Shown one piece after another: positions 31,281 to 38,232 of a stretch of 64,000 nt of DNA; the first letter of the stretch is position 1, and every line of letters starts with the position of its first letter. The notes beneath the pieces are model-generated. The model saw only the letters and a program-made list of their open reading frames with translations, made no database searches and was not told where the DNA came from. Position numbers and translations under genes: made by a program. The DNA is from RYN-111 sp046723735 (lineage in GTDB: Bacteria; Actinomycetota; Actinomycetes; Mycobacteriales; SCTD01): NCBI GenBank assembly GCA_046723735.1, contig JBKOVB010000045.1:1-64000 (forward strand), read 5' to 3'.

Positions 31281-32857
31281 CGCAGCCGTTCGAGCAGGTG
31301 GTCGCCGACCCGCAGCGCGTTCGCGATCGCCGTCAGCGAGGGGTTCACGGCCCCGATGCTCGGGAAGAAGCTCGTGTCCACCACGTAGAGGTTGTCGAGG
31401 TCGTGCGCTTTGCACGTGGTGTCGAGCGCGCTGCTCGCGGGGTCCGTGCCGAAGCGGACGGTGCCCGCCTGGTGCGCGGTCGCGCCGATCGGCATCGCCT
31501 TGTGCAGGTAGAGCTGGTGGTCCAGCAGATGGTGACGGTCCAGCCCCAGGTCGCTCAGCATGCCGTCGAGCTTGTGCCGCAGCCGCTTCACGCCCTCGAC
31601 GTTGTTCTTCTCGTCGAGCGCCAGGTGGATCTCGCCGTCCTTGTCCACCGTCACGCGGTTGTCGGCGTGCGGCAGGTCCTCGCCGCAGAGCCAGAAGTCG
31701 ACGGCGTGGTGCGCCATCACCTCGAAGGGCATGTCGGGGGAGAGCCGACCGGCCCACCGGGGCGCCTCGGCGTGGATCATCGCCTCGTCGGACTTGCCGA
31801 GCATCTGGATCCCGCCGAGCGGGAAGTCCCAGTCGTCCGCGCCGAGATACCAGTCGTTGACGGCCAGTGTCTTCTGGAACTGCGTCGCGTTGGGCTCCTT
31901 GGACAGCGCCATCACCGCGACGTTGTTGTGCCGCATGTAGTGGCGTCCCACCACACCGGAGGAGTTCCCGAGGCCGTCGGGGTGACTGTCGTTCGCCGAG
32001 CGGAGAAGGAGCGCGGCGGAGTTCACTGCGCCGCAGGACACGACGACGACGTCGCCACGGAAGGTCGTGACGGTGCCGTCATCGAGCTCGGCAACGACTC
32101 CGGTCACGCTGTGTCCGGACGCGTCGGTCTCGAGTCGGCGGACGTCCGCGCCGGTGACCAGGGTGACGTTGTCCCGGTCGAGGACCGGGTCGACGCAGAT
32201 CACCTGGGCGTCGGACTTGCCGTTGACGACGCAGGGGAAGCCGTCCACGCGCGAGCAGCGGATGCAGACGCTGGTGCGTGCCGCCTGCCCTGGGACGTCC
32301 TCATGAAGGTTCACCCCGATCGGCAGGTGGAACGGGTGCAGGCCCACCTTCTCGAGGTCGTCGCTGAGCTGCTGGATCCGGGCCTCGTGGGCGACGGGTG
32401 GGAAGGCGTACTGCGCGCTGGTGGGCCCCTCGGTCGGGTCCTCGCCGTGCCGCCCGTGCACGAGGTAGAGGTGCTCGGCCTGCGTGTAGTAGGGCTCCAG
32501 CTCGTCGTACGAGATCGGCCAGGCAGGTGAGATGCCGCCGTGGTGGCGCAGCTCGCGGAAGTCCTCAGGACGCAGGCGGAACAGCGCCGCCCCGTAGAAC
32601 TTCGTGTTGCCGCCGACGTAGTAGTTGACCTCGGGCTGGAACGCGTGCCCGTGCCGGTCGTACCACGACTCCTGCGCGAGGTACTTCGCCCGCACGAACA
32701 CCGCTCGGGTGTCCCAGTTGTCCAGCTCCCGGGGCAGGAAGCCGCCACGTTCCAGCCAGAGCACGCGAGCCCCTCCGAGGGCCAGCCGATGCCCGAGCGT
32801 GCCGCCCCCTGCGCCGGTCCCGATGACGATGACGTCGAAGTGCCGGTCGTCCGCCAT
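31277..32857 (-). CDS. GMC-family FAD oxidoreductase
   Basis: 526 residues. N-terminal FAD fingerprint FDVIVIGTGAGGGTLGHRLA (about 8-27). The C-terminal active site has TAHQAGTVRFG (catalytic His) and SIGAVNPSLTAIANALRVGDHLL (Asn of the His/Asn pair). The cysteine stretch SVCIRCSRVDGFPCV resembles that of membrane-linked sugar or alcohol dehydrogenases of the GMC group. First gene of the GMC-ndh-cydAB operon, so it may feed electrons to quinone (inference). The substrate is unknown. Confidence 0.9.
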   Translation of the reverse strand: MADDRHFDVIVIGTGAGGGTLGHRLALGGARVLWLERGGFLPRELDNWDTRAVFVRAKYLAQESWYDRHGHAFQPEVNYYVGGNTKFYGAALFRLRPEDFRELRHHGGISPAWPISYDELEPYYTQAEHLYLVHGRHGEDPTEGPTSAQYAFPPVAHEARIQQLSDDLEKVGLHPFHLPIGVNLHEDVPGQAARTSVCIRCSRVDGFPCVVNGKSDAQVICVDPVLDRDNVTLVTGADVRRLETDASGHSVTGVVAELDDGTVTTFRGDVVVVSCGAVNSAALLLRSANDSHPDGLGNSSGVVGRHYMRHNNVAVMALSKEPNATQFQKTLAVNDWYLGADDWDFPLGGIQMLGKSDEAMIHAEAPRWAGRLSPDMPFEVMAHHAVDFWLCGEDLPHADNRVTVDKDGEIHLALDEKNNVEGVKRLRHKLDGMLSDLGLDRHHLLDHQLYLHKAMPIGATAHQAGTVRFGTDPASSALDTTCKAHDLDNLYVVDTSFFPSIGAVNPSLTAIANALRVGDHLLERLR

Positions 32858-33084
32858 GGACGGAGATTGCGCCGGGCGCAGAACAAAAGTCCATGGTTCT
32901 CAAGGGATCGCAACTCGTCGTGGTCTCCCGGTCACGCAAGCGGACGCGCCATCCCTGGACTAGTCCGTGCCGACCACACGACCTGTTGTCGTACCGACGC
33001 GCAGGCCATTCCCTCGGGACCGCTTCGGGCGCATGGTGAGGGACGACGCTGTCGGCAGGCACCGCGACGGCGGCTGGGGGGCAG

Positions 33085-35304
33085 GTGGCCAGGACTGCCG
33101 GTGATCGCAGGGTCGTGCGCCCTGTCGGCTTCGTCCCCGTCGAGGCGAAGTTCCGTCCGCCTGCCCAGCCGTCCGGCCTGGTGCTCCGAGGCCAGCTCGT
33201 CGACAGGTTGCTGGAGGCGCGGGACTGCCCGCTCGTGCTGCTCGCTGCCCCGCCCGGCTACGGCAAGAGCGTGGTCGTGACGCAGTGGGCCGGTGAGGAC
33301 GACCGGCCCTTCGCCTGGCTCACCCTGGACCAGGCGGACAACGACCCGCTCGTGCTCATCACCTACGTCGTGCTCTCCCTGCACCGTGTGGAGCCGGTGG
33401 AGGCCGGGATCATGGTCGACGCCGCGAGCGCCGCGGACGTGCTGCAGCGCTTGCTCCCGGCGCTGCGCCGCCGGCAGCCCTTCGTGCTCGTGGTCGACGC
33501 CGCCGACGCGCTCACGGCGCCCGAGGCCATCGAGGTGCTCCAGGTCCTGGGGGACAACCTCCCCGACGGTGCCCAGCTCGCGCTCGTGGGGCGCACCGTC
33601 CCAGCGGTGGGGTGGCGGTCGCGGACGACCGAGGTCGGTACGGCGGACCTCAAGCTCAGCAGGGCCGAGGCGCTCGCCCTCGTCAGGGGCACCGGCCTCG
33701 CGCTGGCGGACCACGACGTGGAGGAGCTGCTCCGTCGTACCGAGGGGTGGGCGGCGGGCATGTACCTCGCGACGCTCTCGCTCGGGGCGCACGGCCACCA
33801 GCCGCCCTCCGTCGCGAGCGTGGTGGGGCGCGACAGCCTGATCGCGGGATACCTGCGGGACCAGGTGCTCGACCTGCTCGCGCCGGAGGACCAGGAGCTG
33901 CTTGTCCGGACGTCGATCCTCACCCGACTGTCCGGCCCGCTGTGCGACGCCGTGCTGCTGAAGAAGAAGTCGGGGGAGAGCCTGCAGCGCCTGGCACAGG
34001 CCAACGTCCTGCTCTTCCGCATGGACGACCAGGGCCGCTGGTTCCGGCTGCACCAGCTGTTCGGCGAGGCGCTCCGGACGGAGCTGCTGCACCGGGAGCC
34101 ACAGCTGGTCAAGAGCCTGCACTCCCGCGCGAGCCTCTGGTTCGAGGCGGCCGGCAACCTCGACGAGGCGATCGCGCACGCCATCGACGCCATGGACGTG
34201 GCGCGGGCCGCGCATCTGATCTGGCGGCACACGCCGGCGTGCGTCGCGACCGGGAGGCTGTCGCGGCTCGAGCGCTGGCTGGGTGCCTTCACCGCGCGTC
34301 AGGTGGGGACGCACGCGAAGCTCTCGCTCGCGGCCGCGTGGCTGGCGCTGGAGCGCGGCCGGCCCGCGGAGCACTGGGTGTCGGCGGCGGTGGGCGGCCA
34401 GTACGAGGCGGCGGTCAAGGGCGAGGCCGAGTCGGTCGCCTCCGCCACGGCCCTGCTCCGTGCCGTCCTTGCCAGGAACGGGCTCGTGCAGATGGCTGCG
34501 GACGCGATGCTCGCCGTGCGCCTGCAGGAACCGGGCGACCCGTGGTTCCCCGTCGCGACCTTGCTGGAGGCGGTCGCCACCTATCTCACCGGGCACACGG
34601 CGGAGGCGCACAGCAAGCTGGCCGACGCCGAGGGCCTCGCCGCCGCGACCGGCGCACACGCCACCCGGGCCGCGGCGCTGGCCCAGCTCGTGCTGGTCGC
34701 CCTCGACGACGGCGACCTCGACACGGCACGCGTGCTGACCGAGCAGGCCATGGACCTGCTGCGCGCCTTCCACCTCGAGGACAGCGCCTCCCTTCTCCCG
34801 GTGCACTGCGTGGCGTCCCTGGTGGCGGCTCGGTCGGGCCGCACGGAGGAGGCCGCAGCGCTGTCCCGCGAGTGCCTGCGGAGGGTGGCGCTGACGGCGC
34901 ACCCCGCGCCATGGGGGGGCGTGCAGTGCCGGCTGGTGCTGGCCCGCACCGAGCTCCTGCTCGGGGAGCCGCCCGCCGCCCGCACGCTGCTGTCGGAGGC
35001 ACAGGAGCTGCTGCCCCAGGTGCCGGACGCCACCTTCCTGCGGGACGCCGTCGAGAGCACCTGGCACGAGCTCGAGGCCATCCCTCTGGACCGCGCCGGG
35101 AGGGGCACGACGCTCACGAGCGCCGAGCTGCGGGTGCTGCAGTACCTGCCGACCCACCTGTCCTTCGAGGAGATCGGGCGCCAGCTGTTCGTGTCTCGCA
35201 ACACGGTGAAGACCCAGGCCGTCGCGGCCTACCGCAAGCTCGGTGTGAGCTCCCGCTCGGAGGCCGTCGACCGGGCGCGTTCGCTCGGTCTGCTCACCGG
35301 CTGA
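33085..35304 (+). CDS. MalT-type LuxR regulator (LAL family), second copy
   Basis: 739 residues, GTG 33085. EAKFRPPAQPSGLVLRGQLV precedes Walker A LLAAPPGYGKSVVVTQW (about 49-65). Walker B is FVLVVDAADAL, followed by a helical repeat region. C-terminal LuxR HTH: SAELRVLQYLPTHLSFEEI with FVSRNTVKTQAVAAYRKLGV. A paralogue of the regulator at 20142-22469. Divergent from the GMC-ndh-cydAB operon with a 227-nt spacer that contains GGACTAGTCC (about 32956-32965) but no island palindrome. It overlaps the convergent MFS gene by 11 nt. Confidence 0.92.
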   Translation: MARTAGDRRVVRPVGFVPVEAKFRPPAQPSGLVLRGQLVDRLLEARDCPLVLLAAPPGYGKSVVVTQWAGEDDRPFAWLTLDQADNDPLVLITYVVLSLHRVEPVEAGIMVDAASAADVLQRLLPALRRRQPFVLVVDAADALTAPEAIEVLQVLGDNLPDGAQLALVGRTVPAVGWRSRTTEVGTADLKLSRAEALALVRGTGLALADHDVEELLRRTEGWAAGMYLATLSLGAHGHQPPSVASVVGRDSLIAGYLRDQVLDLLAPEDQELLVRTSILTRLSGPLCDAVLLKKKSGESLQRLAQANVLLFRMDDQGRWFRLHQLFGEALRTELLHREPQLVKSLHSRASLWFEAAGNLDEAIAHAIDAMDVARAAHLIWRHTPACVATGRLSRLERWLGAFTARQVGTHAKLSLAAAWLALERGRPAEHWVSAAVGGQYEAAVKGEAESVASATALLRAVLARNGLVQMAADAMLAVRLQEPGDPWFPVATLLEAVATYLTGHTAEAHSKLADAEGLAAATGAHATRAAALAQLVLVALDDGDLDTARVLTEQAMDLLRAFHLEDSASLLPVHCVASLVAARSGRTEEAAALSRECLRRVALTAHPAPWGGVQCRLVLARTELLLGEPPAARTLLSEAQELLPQVPDATFLRDAVESTWHELEAIPLDRAGRGTTLTSAELRVLQYLPTHLSFEEIGRQLFVSRNTVKTQAVAAYRKLGVSSRSEAVDRARSLGLLTG

Positions 35305-36769
35305 TCAGCGCGGCGTCGTCCACCTTGGCGTGCTTCGGGATCAGCATGGCGAGGACCAGCCCGATCAGCGAGACCACCACCAGCACGGCCATCGCTGCCG
35401 CGAAGTTGTGGTTGCCCGGCAGCGCGGTCGAGACCAGCACGGACCCGCACAGGGCCGTGCCGAGCGAGGACCCGAGGTTGGAGACGCTGCGCGACAGGCC
35501 GGAGATGTCGGCCTGGTCGCGGTCCGGGAAGCTGGACTGGACGATGTTCACCGACGACGTCAGCATCGTGCCCATGCCGAGGCCCATCAGGATCAGCCCC
35601 GGCACCGAGCTGAGCACACCGGAGTCCTTGCGCACCAGGGCCAGGAGGAGCAGGAGGCCGACGGTGCTGATGAGGAAGCCCATGACGACGAGCCACCGCT
35701 GGGTGTGGCGTCGGGCGAACCGCTCCGCCGCGGCGGAGGAGACCAGGATCCCGATCGTGGCCGGGGTGAGCGCCAGTCCCGTCTCGATGGCGCTGTAGCC
35801 CCGGGCCTCCTGCAGGAACACCGATACCACGAAGAAAGCGCCCTGCATCACCAGCCACTGGACCGTCTGCGTGCCCAGGCCGAGGTTCGCCTGGCGCACC
35901 CCGAACAGCCGCAAGGGAAGCAGCGGCGTCCTCCCGGTGCGTTCGGCCCGCCGTACGTGCAGGAAGAACAGCAGCAGGAAGACCGCGCCGACGGCGATGA
36001 ACAGCCACACGGGGGACAGGCCGCCCTCCTCGACGAGGACGTTGTCCCCGACCGTGAAGTCCTGGCGGCAGCTGAACCACCCGTAGGTCCGGGAGAGCAG
36101 GATGCCGAGCACCACGAAGAACAGCCCCAGGGCCGAGAGCACCGCGCCCGTCAGGTCGAACCGCGGCGGCGGCCCCTCGCGGGGCGGGTCGAACAGGGAG
36201 CGTGACATCAGGATGATGGCAGCGACGACGAGGACCTGCAGCAGGAACGAGGCGCGCCAGCTGATCCAGCTGGTGATCGTGCCGCCGATGAGCGGGCCGG
36301 CGGCCGCACCCAGCCCGCCCGCACCACTCACCACACCGAAGAACTTCGCCCTGGTCTGCACGTCAGCGAACCAGACCGTCACGAGGATGTAGATGGGCGG
36401 GATCATGAGCGCGGAGCCGACGCCCTCGAGCACCGAGTAGCCGACGATCATCACGCCCAGCCCAGGCGCCAGGGTCGCCAGCAGGGCGCCGATCCCGTAG
36501 ATCACCAGGCCGCCCATGAAGCAGGCCTTGCGTCCCCGGATGTCGCTCAGCTTGCTGCCTGGGATCATCAGGGCAGCCATCGTGAGCGTGAACAGCGTGA
36601 TCGCCGTCTGCAGTCCGATGACCGTGGTGTCGAGGTCCTTCGCGATCGCGGTGATGGCGACGTTCATGTTGGTGGCGGCGTAGCTCGCGATGAACTGGGC
36701 CAGGGCGAGCGGGCGCACCATGGCGCGGTCGGGCACCCTCGGCGCACCAGTCGCGGACGAAGCGGTCAC
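35294..36769 (-). CDS. MFS multidrug-type transporter (DHA2 family, 14 helices)
   Basis: 491 residues. Helices are distributed along the whole length. Motif A is present as GSKLSDIRGRKACF (about 71-84) and motif C-like GAGGLGAAAGPLIGG near 148-162, typical of drug/proton antiporters. GTG start 36769. Two island palindromes (36803-36821, 36835-36853) precede it at 32-bp centre spacing. Probable proton-driven exporter; the substrate is unknown. Confidence 0.9.
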   Translation of the reverse strand: MTASSATGAPRVPDRAMVRPLALAQFIASYAATNMNVAITAIAKDLDTTVIGLQTAITLFTLTMAALMIPGSKLSDIRGRKACFMGGLVIYGIGALLATLAPGLGVMIVGYSVLEGVGSALMIPPIYILVTVWFADVQTRAKFFGVVSGAGGLGAAAGPLIGGTITSWISWRASFLLQVLVVAAIILMSRSLFDPPREGPPPRFDLTGAVLSALGLFFVVLGILLSRTYGWFSCRQDFTVGDNVLVEEGGLSPVWLFIAVGAVFLLLFFLHVRRAERTGRTPLLPLRLFGVRQANLGLGTQTVQWLVMQGAFFVVSVFLQEARGYSAIETGLALTPATIGILVSSAAAERFARRHTQRWLVVMGFLISTVGLLLLLALVRKDSGVLSSVPGLILMGLGMGTMLTSSVNIVQSSFPDRDQADISGLSRSVSNLGSSLGTALCGSVLVSTALPGNHNFAAAMAVLVVVSLIGLVLAMLIPKHAKVDDAALISR

Positions 36770-36802
36770 CCGGACACCATCCGATGTGGGGCAGCGGGCG
36801 TC

Positions 36803-36821
36803 GTCATCCAGGACGGGTGAG
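36803..36821. promoter_or_regulatory. island palindrome site 3
   Basis: GTCATCC-AGGAC-GGGTGAG, 34 nt upstream of the MFS start. A weaker half-matching copy (ACCATCC-GATGT-GGGGCAG, 36776-36794) lies even closer to the start codon. Confidence 0.5.
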
Positions 36822-36834
36822 ACCCGGCGTCCTG

Positions 36835-36853
36835 GTCACCCGATGGGGATGAT
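36835..36853. promoter_or_regulatory. island palindrome site 4
   Basis: GTCACCC-GATGG-GGATGAT in the divergent spacer between the MFS gene and the carbamoyltransferase remnant. Its centre is 32 bp from site 3, about three helical turns, which would allow cooperative binding on one DNA face. Confidence 0.55.
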
Positions 36854-36916
36854 GCCCCTCCTCCCCCCTTGCTCGGAGAGTCGCAGCGTCCAGACAGGGA
36901 GCAAAACCGTGGCCCG

Positions 36917-37219
36917 TGGGTCTCGATGGGTGAGGACGCGAGCGTGTGGGCCGACCGGGTGGAGCTGCTCACGCTGTACCAGGTCAACGCCGACGTCGTC
37001 AGCCGTACGGGCAACCCCAAGGTCGGCTTCCTCCACTGCCTGCCGGCGTTCCACAACCGCGAGACCAAGATCGGAGAGCAGATCCACGAGCAGTTCGGCC
37101 TCGAGGGGCTGGAGGTCACCGACGAGGTCTTCGAGTCCGAGCGGTCCCTGGTGTTCGATCCTGCCGAGAACCGGATGCACACGATCAAGGCGGTCATGGT
37201 CGCCACGCTCGGCGGCTGA
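36917..37219 (+). pseudogene. 5'-truncated ornithine carbamoyltransferase (C-terminal ~100 residues)
   Basis: The frame from 36917 reads WVSMGEDASVWADRVELL, then VGFLHCLPAFHNRETKIGEQI, GLEVTDEVFESERSLVFD and ENRMHTIKAVMVATLGG. These are the C-terminal ornithine-domain blocks of catabolic/anabolic OTCase in the right order, including the catalytic HCLPA-F-H. The carbamoyl-phosphate domain (about 220 residues with the S-x-R-T-R motif) is absent upstream, where homology stops abruptly. It cannot be active. An ATG at 36926 could still express a 97-residue fragment. Directly followed by arcC, so an arginine/agmatine catabolic operon was probably here. Confidence 0.85.
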
Positions 37220-37234
37220 CCGCAGGAGGAAGGC

Positions 37235-38149
37235 ATGAGGGTCGTGGTGGCGCTGGGCGGCAACGCGCTGCTCAAGCGCGGCGAGCCGATGACCGCAGCG
37301 GTGCAGCGCGCGAACGTGCGCGCCGCCGCACCCTCGCTCGCCGGGGTAGCGACCCGGCACCAGCTCGTGCTCACGCACGGCAACGGACCACAGGTCGGTC
37401 TGCTGGCGCTGCAGGCAGCGGCGTACGAGGAAGTGGAGGCCTATCCGCTGGACGTGCTGGGTGCGGAGACCGAGGGCATGATCGGCTACGTGCTCGAGCA
37501 GGAGCTCGGCAACCTGCTTCCGTTCGAGGTTCCGTTCGCGACGCTGCTGACCATGGTGGAGGTCGACCCGGCCGACCCGGCGTTCCGCGACCCCACGAAG
37601 TTCGTCGGGCGGGTCTACACGAAGGACGAGGCGGACCGAGTCGGCGCCGAGACCGGATGGGTCTTCAAGCAGGACGGGCAGCACTGGCGGCGCGTCGTCC
37701 CGTCACCGGAGCCGCAACGCATCTTCGAGCTGCGGCCGGTGGAGTGGCTGCTGGAGAGGGGCACGGTCGTGATCTGCGCGGGGGGCGGTGGCATCCCGAC
37801 GATGTACGAGGCCGGGTCGCCGCGCAGGCTCGTCGGGGTGGAAGCCGTCATCGACAAGGACCTGGCGAGCGAGCGGCTCGCGACGGGCGTGCACGCGGAC
37901 CTGTACGTGATGGCGACCGACGTCGACGGCGTGTACGTCGGCTGGGGGACGCCGAGGCAGCACCGGCTGGAGCGGGTCACCGCCGAGGAGCTGCGAGGCA
38001 TGGGTTTCCCGGCAGGCTCGATGGGCCCGAAGGTCGAGGCGGCGATCAGGTTCGTGGAGCGCACCGGCAACCGAGCGGCCATCGGTGCGCTGTCGGAGGT
38101 CGAGAAGGTCGTCGACGGCGTCGCGGGCACCCAGGTGGTGCCGTCGTGA
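37235..38149 (+). CDS. arcC: carbamate kinase
   Basis: 304 residues, intact; AGGAGG ribosome binding site at 5-nt spacing. Amino-acid-kinase fold: VVVALGGNALLKRGEP (about 3-18), LVLTHGNGPQVGLLALQ (about 48-64), VVICAGGGGIPTMYE, VIDKDLASERLA and ATDVDGVYVGWG. Transfers phosphate from carbamoyl phosphate to ADP, the ATP-yielding step of arginine deiminase or related pathways. Its usual partner upstream is only a remnant, so carbamoyl phosphate must come from elsewhere, or the enzyme runs in reverse. Confidence 0.95.
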   Translation: MRVVVALGGNALLKRGEPMTAAVQRANVRAAAPSLAGVATRHQLVLTHGNGPQVGLLALQAAAYEEVEAYPLDVLGAETEGMIGYVLEQELGNLLPFEVPFATLLTMVEVDPADPAFRDPTKFVGRVYTKDEADRVGAETGWVFKQDGQHWRRVVPSPEPQRIFELRPVEWLLERGTVVICAGGGGIPTMYEAGSPRRLVGVEAVIDKDLASERLATGVHADLYVMATDVDGVYVGWGTPRQHRLERVTAEELRGMGFPAGSMGPKVEAAIRFVERTGNRAAIGALSEVEKVVDGVAGTQVVPS

Positions 38150-38180
38150 CGGCCGCCGAACGACTGCGCGAGGCGTGAGC

Positions 38181-38199
38181 ATCACCCAGCACGGATGAT
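38181..38199. promoter_or_regulatory. island palindrome site 5
   Basis: ATCACCC-AGCAC-GGATGAT flanked by GC and GC. It lies 33 nt before the ATG of the debranching-type gene at 38233 and 31 nt after the arcC stop. Confidence 0.6.
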
Positions 38200-38232
38200 G
38201 CCCAGGCGGGGGGGTGCGTCGACCATCGCCGG

